From positions 682,001-746,000 of the forward strand of contig JAYKXP010000014.1 of assembly GCA_037176845.1 (NCBI GenBank): 64,000 bases of DNA, in the 5' to 3' direction. Made by a program: the position numbers and the translations under genes. The notes under the pieces were generated by a model. The model did no database searches. It was given only the letters and a program-made list of their open reading frames with translations, and had not been told where the DNA came from. Positions 11,191 to 22,161 of the stretch are shown here, in pieces (positions within the stretch are counted from its first letter, which is position 1; each line of letters opens with the position of its first letter). The DNA comes from Paramarasmius palmivorus (taxonomy: Eukaryota > Basidiomycota > Agaricomycetes > Agaricales > Marasmiaceae).

Positions 11191-13037
11191 ATGCACCACG
11201 AAAATGAGTTGAATCGCCTTCAGCTAATATTCCAAGATAAAGAAGGTCACCGGAAGCTTGTTAACCAGGAAGGAATCCTTGCGCAGTCATTGCTAGATTA
11301 TCTACAACAAGTCAGTATCCTTTAACGACCTTCGACGGGATACGAATCTAAATAGCCCATGTAGCTAATCGATGCCCCTGGTATAACGATTGGTTTGCGC
11401 ACTCAGATCTGCAATACGATGCTTCGCCTTTCAAAAGCTTCCGATCTTTATCCTAGCTGTCTGACAATCCAAGGTGCGACTATGGTTGGAAAGCATCCAG
11501 TCGACGGTGGGGGGTTTGGGGAAGTGTTCAAAGGAAATCTAGGAGAAGATGGTCAGCTCGTGTGTTTGAAGGTAGCTCGAGTGTATTCGTCAGATATTAA
11601 GCGTTTTCTGAAGGTGTGTTCCCTCTTAACTAGTACTACCGTCATATCCATCCTTAGCACAAGTTCCTTTCAAGCAATTCCTACGTGAAGCAATAGTCTG
11701 GCGTCAGCTCAAACATCCTAATCTCCTCCCTTGTCTTGGCCTCTACTATCTTGACGACACCAAAGAACGTATCTGCTTGGTTTCGCCATGGATGGAGAAC
11801 GGGAATCTCGTAAAGTATCTGGAATGTCATTCACGAGGTTCCGTGGATCGGCTTCAGCTTGTAAGCAGGGTTCTCGTCCTCCATAATTTCCGAGAAACTC
11901 ATGTTCTATTCCACTGTTTCAGATGCATGACATAGCGAGTGGGTTATCACACTTGCACGAGATGCACATAATCCACGGGGATCTCAAAGGAGTAAGTTAT
12001 ACTCTTGAAATCTATTTGAAAACCACTCACGAACTGATAAAATCGTCGGGTCAGGTAAACATCCTCATAACTTCTTCTCACCGGGCCTGCATTGCCGATT
12101 TCGGACTCTCTCGAGTCGCGGACTCACAGCTCTATAAGATCACATCGAGCACGAGCACTGGGAGACCTGGGACTGTCAGATGGTCCGCTCCTGAGGTGCT
12201 TAAAATGGGGAATTCAGCAACAAAGGAGAGTGATATCTATTCGTGTGGATGTGTCTATTACGAGGCAAGTGCCCTCAGGCTACGCCATATTCGTGAATAA
12301 CGTATACTTCCAGATTCTCACAGGTCTTCCCCCTTTTCATAATCTATTGAACGACGGGCAGGTAATATTGGCTATCTTTCAAGGAGAGCGTCCACCAAAG
12401 CCCGAGAATGTAGAAGGAGCACCTGGGATCTGGCCTCTGATTACCCATTGTTGGGACTCCGATCCAGGTGCAAGACCCAAGACAAATGAAGTTCTCACGA
12501 ATCTCGCCAACTTGCTTCAAGTGGCCACTGGAACCGAAGTAATACAGGCTGAAAATTGGGATAACCAACTTTTCATCGAGATGCAGAACAATGTCGATCT
12601 AGATCCTCCGTCTGAGCAAGTAATTCAGTTCTTGTCAGCGGTAGAGCACGAATGTGTGGCTAGAAAACTCGGCATACATCTCCAGCCACAAACATTAGCT
12701 GCCCAAGCTCTAGACAACGAGCTTTTGGCTCGCTTTCAATCGCCCAGTGAGGGTAACGGACATGCAAGCAGTGAATCCAAGTTTACGACCTCGTCGGACG
12801 TAGATAGGATCTTGACTAAGTCGCCAGATTCGGTTCCTTCGACAAGTGGGTCCCATGAGGGACTGACTTTATTTGGAGGAGGATACAGCCGTTCAAGTTC
12901 TGACAGTGATATGCTAGGAGAGCCCTCTATCACTCGACCGATAAGGTCTCAAAGTGAGTAACAACTCTTTTGGCTACAATGAAGTTACTGAACCAAATTT
13001 ATTCAATATAGTATTCCGGCATTTTAGGGCATCATAA
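11191..13037 (+). CDS. TKL-like protein kinase, tandem copy B
   Basis: Paralogue of the kinase at 8740-10508, with the same order: helical N-terminus (MHHENELNRLQLIFQD), Gly loop GGGFGEVFKG, VCLKVARV Lys, HGDLKGVNIL, DFGLSR, KESDIYSCGCVYYE, ILTGLPPF. Exon boundaries match copy A, including a GC-AG intron at 12265-12313 (donor GCAAGT) directly after VYYE. No GT donor here restores the frame. The C-tail is longer than in copy A (Ser-rich, with GLTLFGGGYSRSSSDSD). The last intron (about 12955-13011) joins RSQ to IFRHFRAS and the TAA at 13035-13037; otherwise the frame would stop at 12961. The catalytic residues are intact, so it should be active. Function is unknown. Confidence 0.85.
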
Positions 13038-13414
13038 CTGAAGTAGAGTGCAGCCAGTTTCTGTCAAAAGGGTTTCAGGTATCATTCAGCTAAGGGAAGA
13101 TCTTGCCGGTTCGAAGTGCTTCTTTTGCTAGTAGTATCCTTACTACATAGGGCCATTTTGATAGTCTTATCGCACTCTCGGCACTGCTGAGTAGGCATTG
13201 AAATACTATGTGTTTAAACAGACTATAGACTATGCCGCATGCGAGGAACCGCAAAGAAGAAAGGTACCGTGCCCCTTACGTACTGAATTATTGAAGTAAG
13301 GGTCAGTGAACCACTGTGAAGTAGCGTTCAAGCATCCGTGTTTGTGAATCATGTGTATTCACAAACCGATTCAAGCATCACAGTGTCCTATTGCCTCGGT
13401 TCTTTCCTTGTGTG
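13038..13414. other. intergenic spacer with nested inverted repeat
   Basis: About 375 bases between the kinase B stop and the convergent acyltransferase stop. It carries the palindromic cluster listed at 13313-13385. No gene was recognised. Confidence 0.5.
13313..13385. repeat. nested inverted and direct repeats
   Basis: Outer arms CACTGTGA / TCACAGTG enclose two direct copies of TTCAAGCATC. These in turn flank an inner hairpin, TTTGTGAAT-7 bases-ATTCACAAA. It could be a small folded element, a terminator-like structure in the convergent 3' region, or a remnant of a miniature inverted-repeat element. Only sequence symmetry supports it. Confidence 0.45.
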
Positions 13415-15295
13415 CTAAGTACGAACCTGCTTCGGGTACCCACGAGGTTCAGGATTGCTACGTCCTACTTGACCGATAAAAGTCCCAATCCACCTCCTGA
13501 ACGCCTCCACGACCTCTTGCAGCTCCTTCTCCGTCGTCCACTCCCCCCCAGTAAACCACTGGCAGCTCAGTTTCCCGTCATACTGCCAGAACAAATTCAT
13601 AATCGCCGGCACACGCATTCTCTGCCCACAAATCGCATCGATAACCGTTAACGTTTTGTTCCCCCGAGACGGTTGATACTCGTCAAAGATGTGTAACCGG
13701 CCCAGGTCCCCGATGGAGGACGTGACAAGTGCCGGGACATGAAGGATGTTTTTGTCAAAGTTATGAATGATCCCTTGCGAGGCCTCTTCTCGGGTGGCGA
13801 AGCCTTGGAGCGAGAGCTATCGTTGAAGATGAACCTTTGTTAACGGGTTGGGTATAGATGAAGTTACGCACGTCGTATTCCTTCCAGCTCTTAGCTGTAG
13901 CTTCTACAAGTTCATCCCAGAAGGCAGCAGTGAGGTCAGCAGAGTTCGCGGATGCAGTCGAGGCAGCATCATCTACAGTAAAGAATTTGCGAATCGGAGC
14001 CATAGGGAGGAACAATGGCATGCCGTCAAATGTAGAGAGTGGACCAGGTGTTTCACTCGACAAGCTCTTGTAAGGGTCAGGGAACTGGTGTCTCTGTTGA
14101 TCGAAAGGTAAGCATTAGCTTGCATTGCACGGAGAGAAACGTACATAGTTCGTGAAGGTGAATGCAATCTTGTATACCTCCGACTCCTTGAAGCTCTTAG
14201 ACACGACATTGAATCGCTCGGGTCCAGCTTTGGCAGCAGCTGCTAAGGAAATCTCTGCATGAGCAAGAATAGAGAGTGCGGTGACAACTTGGGAGATAGT
14301 CCGCCCATGTGCCTTGCTGATTGTGTGTAGCTTCGATGTGGTTTCGACAGGGAGCGTGACGAGAGTAGAGATATCACGGGGAGTGAATGGAGTTACTTCT
14401 ACAGGCGGCCAAGTCCATGGAGTCTTTGAGAACAATCGAGTCAATACTGATGTGGAACGTTCAAGTCGCAAACTTCTCACAAGATTCGGCAGCACAGGAG
14501 GTGCTTGATCCTTCTTAGGGTAAGCATTTGCCTGGGCGTTGATGATGTTGGAGGCCGGTGGCAGACGTTTTGTTTCTTCGCCCCAGGGGAGTTCCGAGAC
14601 TGGTTTAGCAGAGCCCTGAAGTATGGGAACCAGCTTGGCGAGAAGTTCATTTAAAAGTCCCTTAGATAACATATCATTAGCCGGATAGTCCTTGATATCT
14701 GATACCTGATAGGAACTTACAAAGCCGCTCCTGCCATCGTTGCTATTGTGATTAAAAACAACGCTGGGGATGAGATTAGAGAAGATCAGATCCATCTGTA
14801 CATCTTGGGACATACAAGTCGAACTTACCTAAACTGCCACCCGTCCTCAATGGGAGAAACATGCAACTCACCGACCCAGTGGCCGTTCGCTGGCTTCCAC
14901 CACCGTTCATCCTTCAATTTTCTATGCACTTCATACACATTTTGCATCTCTTCGGCGAAGAAAAGCGTTTCATTGGCCCATTCTTGAACCTGCTCCAAAT
15001 TCTTGGGGACGTGATAAGTGAGGGTGAAGCGATTATCCGGAGCGGACAGTCTAGACGATTTGACAGCGATAGCTGGAAGAGAGTGACGAAGGGCAATCCA
15101 AGCGGCTTTGACTGCTGGCTCCAGAGTCTCCCTATCATAGGCTGGCTTGATACTGATCGTTGTGGTTAGGAAGGGGAATCCGTCGAGATTCTCGGACATT
15201 GTAGATGCGAAGGATTCAAGTCCATAGCATTTGCGTGCCCAGACGGACTCGTCTCCAGGTAATGGTGTAAAGATATAGTCCTGTAAATCGGACAT
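13415..15295 (-). CDS. CoA-dependent acyltransferase (condensation-like fold)
   Basis: Probable acyl-CoA-dependent transferase of the BAHD/condensation superfamily, moving an acyl group to an alcohol or amine in the cytosol. The product starts MSDLQDYIFTPLPGDESVWA. The active-site motif HxxxDG appears as HNSNDGRSG after the first intron. Further on come a region of the TLPVETTSKLHTISKAHGRT type and a C-terminal lobe with QYDGKLSCQWFTGGEW. There are about five exons, with intron signals near 14828, 14110, 13815 and elsewhere. Length is about 480 residues, normal for the family. Fungal members make toxins, esters or terpenoid acetates, but no biosynthetic partners lie nearby, so the substrate is open. 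The next gene downstream in reading direction is the convergent kinase B. Confidence 0.7.
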
Positions 15296-15953
15296 ATTGA
15301 GTCGTTTGAGGGTGAAGGTGTGGGGAGAGGCAAGGAGATAACAGGGTGTTGAACATCCACCCTGAATACATTTGCTGAGGACCTGGGCAACGATCCATTC
15401 AGCCGAAAACCTCGGTTTTTCTGATTTCTGTCCGTCGAGATTATCCGTGAAAGGCGATGTTCTACAATGTTGGGTTTGAAAAGGGTTTCTGGAAGCTGCT
15501 GTACAGAGTCAGAATAAATCTGCCTTGAGAAAACCTAACCGTTAGCCTCTTTGGAGTTTACTATTAGTAAAGTTGATGCTTACCACAAGCCCCGTTCATG
15601 ATAAATTCCTACTTAGAGCTTGGCTTCGGCCCAATCTCCTTCCTTTTCACGATCTTCGCTAGGAGAATACCCCATGTTAAAGCGTTCGCATGCGGAGTTT
15701 GCAAAGCAGGTCAATGTCGCGTTCAGAGGTGGGAAATCCCCAGCAAGGGAGAACATTTGCCGCCGGCAGTTGCCGGCATGCACTCGGCGACTCCAAATTG
15801 CAAGACGTACTGTCCTCAATGCAGAAGGAGAGACCCAAGATGTCTGTAACTCTGTAGCGGTGATATTTTGTTGCTCATCATTCGGTAAGACCAACAGCAC
15901 TACCATTTGAACTCTCTCAATCGCTTACTGGCGCGCGGGACCTAATACATAGA
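15296..15953. other. intergenic region, no gene recognised
   Basis: About 660 bases between the start of the acyltransferase and the stop of the next minus-strand gene. It contains overlapping short open frames on both strands (15613-15910) without recognisable motifs. A small symmetric element, TGCCGGC-AGT-TGCCGGCA style, lies near 15760-15780. It must hold the acyltransferase promoter. Confidence 0.4.
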
Positions 15954-18513
15954 TCATAAAAGTCTCCATGGCCAGAACCTCCCAATCTGCCCAACCTTAC
16001 GTTCGCCAGCCACCAGACCTGCGCGTTCCGCTTCCCTTTCAACCCACTTCAGTGCTGCCGCATCCTCTTGAAGATGAGGTTTCAACACCGCCAGACACAA
16101 TGCATTGTGTTCCTGTCCAAGTCCAAGTCTATCAAATTTTGGTCTTTGTATCCAGCATGGGACAGACGGACCTTCAACCACATTTTTTCGCCATCCGAAA
16201 GTAAATTTGGATCGACCATACCAGTGTGGACGGGTACACACGTTAAACGTTCAAACTGCAGCCAGCCGCCGTCTGCATCTGTATTGCAGCTCTGATCCTC
16301 AAACATGTTACACGTATTCACAGATAAACCAGAAGTCTACACACCTTGATACGTACAACCAGCGCAGACTCAATTCGTACCCCAAACTCTCCGGCTTTAT
16401 CTACAACGGTTTCAGTGAGTTCCATCTTTCCGCTGCAGCTGATGCTCATGCAAATTAGCACTCACAGAAACCTGGTTCATTCGTCACTACATGCCCTGGT
16501 ACAAATGGTATGTTGATCCCGAATCCCTGAGGTCCTTCGTGCGTCATTAGGAAGGAGCCAAAGCCATGTCCTGTGCCATGCTTCAAGAATATCGCGTTCA
16601 AAATGATTCTCCGTATTTTCAAAACGTATCAGCCTACCCCGAAATTCATCCCGCTCTTCCACAGAGCCTCACGAGCCAACACGTCCAGCTGAAGGCCTGT
16701 CGTTCCTTGAGGAAAAATTGCCCTGTCAATCGCAGTCTAAGGAGCCCAAACATCAGCTTAGCGCGGCAAATTGAATGGAAGGCTTACATGCCCCTTCAAC
16801 ACCCTCGTATAAGCAGCACGCTGTTCCTCATTCGGCTTCCCAAAATGTACAGTCCGGGTCGTATCGCATGTTCCGTCAAAGTATTGGCCACCGGAGTCAC
16901 TGTCTGGTGTCGGCCTGTGTGCGCGAGTCGCGGTGGCGGTACTCACTTCAAATATGGCGTCTGTGTATCGACAACCCTCGCTGCCTCTTTCTTTGGAACA
17001 TAGTGCGGCAACGCAGCACTTGGTCCTGAAGCGCTGATATTCTCTGATGCTAGGCCTTGGTAGTACGTCGCTTCTGTGCGGATGGAGTTGAGTTTTTGGG
17101 CTGCGTCCCACTCGGTTATTTGTTGCCCGGATGTTACTTGGGATTCGAGCCATGCGAGGAAACGGACCTACGCGTAGTTTTAGTCTTAACGCACGTTGTG
17201 AGGTGATTGGTAGACTTACAAAACAAATCCCATCTCTTAGATAGGCTTTCCTTAGCCCCTCAATCTCGGTTGAATTCTTGACGGCTTTCATTCGTTCCAC
17301 CTCGGATGGAAGAATGATGTACATTGAACTTCCAGAGTACGTGAGCGCACGTGCAATAGCGAGCGACGTTTGTGGAGAGATGATGACCTGTTCAAGGTGC
17401 TTCAGAATATTTCAAATCAGACATCGTATTTCTTACTTTACCATTCACCCTAGTTTCGGACCATTTCTTCTCTGTCAAAAAGATCCAAATATCAGCGTAC
17501 TCTTGACGTTGAATACCGGCGTCCCTGAGATACGCGTCAACTTCTGCAGGAACTTTGGCTGTATCGAGGAATAACAGGGTTGCATCATGGCCTACGTAGA
17601 GATACGCATGGAAGAGTGGGTTGAATTCGATATCTGCGCCTCGTAGATTGAGAAGGTACGCTGCCAAGGTTCAAGTCAAGGGTTGCTTGATAATTATCGC
17701 GACTTACCTATCTCAGGAAGACTGGTGACCACCACTCCTAGTACTTGAGCCTCATCATCCTCAACACCATCCATCCAGGTTCGTAGGCGCGAAAGTTTAC
17801 TCTCTGCTGTTTCACCTGCAGATAAGAGGTCACAGGTGTGAATCCACGGGTCCGGACATTGGGCGCTTACACGTACCGGCAAACTCAATCGAATGGATGA
17901 ACACCGGGTTCTCACTCTGCAGCGGTCTTCCTCCTTCAGCTTCCCATACTTTATCAACCAAATTCTCCGTTGGGTATAACACCTCAACCTGACCTTTCTT
18001 CATCCCTGCAGCAAGCCGTATCGCATCCTCAACCGAAACGACTTCCGGGTCAATCCCAACTCTCCCCTTTTTCTTCCCCTTCCCGAGTTCAACGTTAAGC
18101 AACCACTCGACCCAATCTCCAGGCAATCCTCCTCCCCTCACTTTCCCTATTTCCCACAACGAAAGATCCAACTCTTCCTCTGCCTGAACCCAGAACCTTG
18201 AATCAGTGACGAGCCATGCGTGAGTGTTGGAAATTATGGCTTGGCCTGCAGAGCCTGTGAAGCTTTATGACGTTGAGAAGGCCGTGTTAAACAGCAGGTG
18301 AGTGAGATGAGACTTACCCAGATATGAACTCCCGTCGCTTATCATGTTCGGAGAGGTATTCTGTGTGATGTGCGTTGTCTGTGGGGATTACACTGGGTCA
18401 TGATCGGCATGAATTGGTTGTATGTGCGGGGAGGCGGCAGGAGATTCGTACTAATAATCGAGCTCTTCCTCGTGCATGAGAGTTCGTAGGGCTTGGAGAC
18501 GCGTCGAAGACAT
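15954..18513 (-). CDS. aminopeptidase P (Xaa-Pro peptidase), intact copy
   Basis: M24B metallopeptidase, about 600 residues, probably cytosolic since no targeting signal is seen. It starts [20 protein letters not shown]; an intron then splits Y from VIPTDN. The N-domain contains DKRREFISG. The catalytic domain has [40 protein letters not shown] (joined across an intron) and VRIES, giving all five metal ligands. The C-terminal domain contains [14 protein letters not shown] and ends GRFWPWRLL, where the family usually has WLxRxT-like ends. At least ten exons are present. This copy is intact, unlike the one at 1461-3796 on the opposite strand, with which it shares an intron after LPEI but differs at three other sites. 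Two diverged copies within 15 kb suggest an old local duplication with inversion. Confidence 0.88.
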
Positions 18514-19042
18514 GGTGTGAGATCTAAAGGTGTTTCGAAAACGGTGAGAGCTTGGGGCTTTATTTATGCTCGGTGCTCGCTTCTCTCGTCATGAGACTTG
18601 CAAGCATCTCACGACCATTTGAGCATACTGAACCGGCGAAAACTAGACCATTATCTTACAATGGCATCGAGTAGACGTGGTTATGGTCGTGCGTGCGCGT
18701 TGTTCAACATCGCCAGTGTCACATCGTTTGCTTCTGCAAAGCGGAAACCCATCTTCCAGGTTCGGACGGCAAACCTCTTGAGAAGATGTGGGTGTGAAAG
18801 TGCTGGAAATTTTGATAAAATCATATCCTTCATTATAATGAGAGGAGAGTGTTCTGCAATATGAGTACAACCAGCCATAGAACTGAATAATAACAGGGAT
18901 GAATAAAAGCGACCCGTACGAGTGATTCGAATTCGATGCCAATGCGTCCCGATTCCATAACATGTACATCTAACCCTATCCAACTGCAAGCCCTCTCGAA
19001 GCTCCCCCGGAGAGTATAGTGTCATCCAGTAACACATGAGTG
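18514..19042. other. intergenic region, no gene recognised
   Basis: About 530 bases between the aminopeptidase P start and the mitofissin stop, both on the minus strand. Open frames on both strands are short and unconvincing. It should contain the aminopeptidase promoter. Confidence 0.4.
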
Positions 19043-19325
19043 TTATGAGCTTTTATCTCGCTTGAAGTATTTGCTGGTGACTGCGCTGCCCTGAACCATA
19101 TCAAATATCGACTCTCCGACGCTGAGGAATGTCTCCGCTGCAGAGCGCACTGTTGGTTGTTCTATTTGTGACGCGTCGGGTCTAGCAATGAACTAGCGTT
19201 AACAGAAAATAACAGGGAAGAGGACAATAAACATACGTGAAACCCGTTGAACGCTTGACCCCAGCAAGAACGGTGGATAACAAAGCTGCATCGACTGCGT
19301 AGTGGAGTAATCTTCCAAGGGCCAT
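19043..19325 (-). CDS. ATG44: mitofissin / Atg44 homologue (DUF1748)
   Basis: Small mitochondrial protein of the DUF1748 family (Pfam Mitofissin). Atg44 acts from the intermembrane space to divide mitochondria during mitophagy in yeasts. Two exons, 19325-19237 and 19181-19043, join in frame (intron GTATGT...GCTAG) to give exactly 75 residues plus stop. The yeast and fission-yeast proteins have a similar size (about 73 residues). It begins MALGRLLHYAVDAALLSTVL with a conserved amphipathic first helix, continues GVKRSTGFTPD, and ends with the family hallmark FLSVGES...TSKYFKR. The open frame alone would misread the intron as coding, so the gene is easily missed. The assignment rests on recognising the family pattern. 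Confidence 0.85.
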
Positions 19326-19727
19326 GGTAGTGGTGGATGAGAGAGAGGCTGTAAAAGGTCGTCCGAGGATTTTATGGTGGACGACTGGCGGCAAGCTTTA
19401 GTCGTGTCTGCCCGGCAACGTTGTCCAGAAAAGGCAATTCAGGCCTAGCCCTTCCTTTCTTCCGAACCACCATGTCATGTTTTTCTTCTGTGGTCTCCCG
19501 CGAATGACAATCTCACACAACGTCAAATAACTACAACTCTACGAATACAACAGGTGTCTTCGAGGTATGTCCATGTATTTCATTCAGTCGGATGCACCCA
19601 ACGCGATTCGGTGTACGGACCAGTTGCAGAGCCTAATTTTCCTGAAGATTAAGGCAATATAACAGCGACTCGTATCCGCCTGTATCACTTGTAACACCAT
19701 CACCTCGTTTCAAGACACTCAAATGGG
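19326..19727. promoter_or_regulatory. divergent promoter region
   Basis: About 400 bases between the divergent starts of mitofissin (-) and the orphan membrane protein (+). No gene was recognised and no strong TATA seen. Both promoters must lie here. Confidence 0.4.
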
Positions 19728-21977
19728 ATGCATTTCGCTCTTTTTTTCACCCACCAACTTTGTCCTGCCAGCTTTCTTGTCATGTTTCTGACTTCGGCGT
19801 TAACTGTCGGACAACTCACATTCATTCTTCGCGCTGCCATCCAGATCCTATCCTATGGAGGGATTTTTCTCCTTGGTTTCATTGTTCTCGGCTCTGCTCC
19901 ACGAGTCGCATCACTTCAAACCCATGACGTTCTCAACAGGATTGTCGGGCGAGAGACGGCGACAAAGCAGACAAGAAAATGGATTTTCAATGCCATTCGT
20001 GGCCGCAATGGAGATCCTGTTTCTTCTCATCGTTTAACCCTCGCCTTGACATTGTTGAGTACTTACGGTCTCCTCGTATCTCTCAGCGATCTAGGTTTCC
20101 TCGGTCTATACGCATGTCATAAAACAGAAACCTTCGAGAGTCGTCCTGCTTCCGTCAACAGTACCGAGAGGGCACGGGCAATGATCAATACTGCTTTGGT
20201 AAACGGTACCGATCCTTCAACAGTAAAATACTATCGGTACGTTCTTCCAACTGTCGTTCATTCAGTCATTATCTAACTGTTTCCTAGTTGCGATTCCTCA
20301 GAAGTGGTCAATGTAGGCTTTACGAACGATGACACCCTGAGTGTCTGTACTTCGTGGCACAATTCAACGTTCGCCGACCCGTCTGTATTCACCGGATTCA
20401 ACACTACAGATTCCGAGGTGCTGCTTCCTCGTTACCTGCGACACTTCAATGACTCTGGACCGCGCGCCGGTCTCTTCGACTTCAATACCTATCGCATGGG
20501 CTTTGGTTCCACTCTCATAACCAACGCCACAATCAGAAACGGACTCGTCGTCGAGCCCCACGAGTCTGGGCTGAAGGTACTTCTCGGCGTACCTGATTTA
20601 AACCCCCGCCAATCGGTGAAGCTCGAAAGGGCGATGACACTGGAGGTCGAAGTCGGGTGTATGACCGTTGGAATCATGTCTAGTCATGACCCCGATGCCA
20701 TTGGAAATGGACTCGACTACTTTTCAGAGAAGGATGACTGGCGCGCTTACGCAGGCCCTAATAACCTTCGAGAGGTTCTTTCCAAAATGGCAGACGATGT
20801 CAGGAGTTATTACTCCCCACTTTTCAATTCGTCGTTGGACGATGGTTACAGAACCATTAACTCCACAGGCGCAAGGTTTACAGAATCCCCTCGTATCGAC
20901 AAATTCAATCTTCCTGATATCGGTAATTCCACCGATGGACGCGACATCGGTGACTGGATCGAAGGAAACTGTACAGAGAGCCTGCGAAGACAGCTCCAAC
21001 TGGACGCATCGATGATAACTAGCATGGATACTGGTTTTTCCAGCACATGCAAATTAGTAGCACTCAGCGGTATGCTCGCAGAGGAAGGAGATCTCGTCCA
21101 GGTAGCTTCGAAGATGGTTTGCGCATCCACCACGCAGATCAATATGGTATCCGGCACAGTTTCGACTTCTGAAGGTGGTCAAGTTGTTGTAAACATGACT
21201 CGTTTACCTAGCGACTTGAACCAACTCAGGGCGGACTACTTTGACACCATTGTTGGACCAAACGGAACGGACTATCAGCCATTCGCTCCTATGCTGCGCT
21301 ATACGCTCAGTGACAATCCCAACGGCCCAACCTCACATTATATATACAACAAACGCCCGCTCGTCAACTCTGCAGATATGGGAACAGGAAGCCCAGGAGT
21401 CATTTTGGCGTCAATCGGCACCGCAATGCTCGATTTGAGCGAACTCTCTTCTTCTACCGCTCAAAGCGGTTTGCTGTCCCTTTCTACTCCCGATAACGTC
21501 GTTTCATTGGCTCCAAAGACGGCGTCTGAATGGTTCGGGCAGGCCGGTGCATCGCTAACCCTCAATTCCTTGGTTTATAACGGATGGATCGCCGAGTCCA
21601 GCGCAGTTCTTCTAGTGACTGACACCGGAGGCGACGCTGGAATATGCTACACAACCCCATACGCAATTGGCTTTGTCCCACTCCTCATAGCCGCGATCTT
21701 TGTTGCGTTGTGGATGGTGACATTGCTCATTACTGGCCGTGCAGCGGGCACGAAGACACTCGAGGGTTATTATGGTGGTCTAAAGCCATACTGGGGTGTC
21801 GTCTGTCCCACCACGCCCGCTCATGATGCAATTTTGGCTTGGGAAACTGTACCCGGTCCACACCTTCAATTGGTTTCTCCAGGTCAAACCTTCGTCATAG
21901 GTACTATGAACACCGCTGCAGGCCATCTCAAGTCGCCGCCACCGTCCACGCCGATGGACAAATCCTACTTCCAGTGA
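19728..21977 (+). CDS. orphan glycosylated membrane protein
   Basis: I do not recognise a characterised family. Two exons, 19728-20236 and 20288-21977 (intron GTACGT...CCTAG joining YYR to CDSSE), give about 730 residues. Hydrophobic segments are seen near residues 20-55 (FILRAAIQILSYGGIFLLGF), near 103-130 (LALTLLSTYGLLVSLSDLGF) and near the C-terminus (IGFVPLLIAAIFVALWMVTL). Between the second and the last lies an ectodomain of about 500 residues with many N-glycosylation sequons (NDS, NAT, NSS, NST, NCT, NMT, NGT) and scattered Cys. A short Pro-rich cytosolic tail ends the protein. The ATG at 19782 is an alternative start. This architecture is common in Agaricomycete-specific surface proteins; a cell-surface role is inference. 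Confidence 0.7.
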
Positions 21978-22161
21978 TATGTTGTATTCACGGCCTGCAT
22001 TTTTATATATCGTACATCGTCTATTATGTACATTGTCCTTCCTTTGTAGTTTACTCCCTTGTAAGTAATTTCAAGCATCAATACTTTATGTTCGACAGCA
22101 GTAAGAAATACAATACGCATGGTATATGATACATAATAGGGTATTCAAACCAATGAAATGC
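21978..22161. other. convergent 3' spacer
   Basis: About 185 bases between the stops of the orphan membrane protein and MED25. It is AT-rich with TATATA-like and poly-T stretches, consistent with two 3' ends. No gene was seen. Confidence 0.4.
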
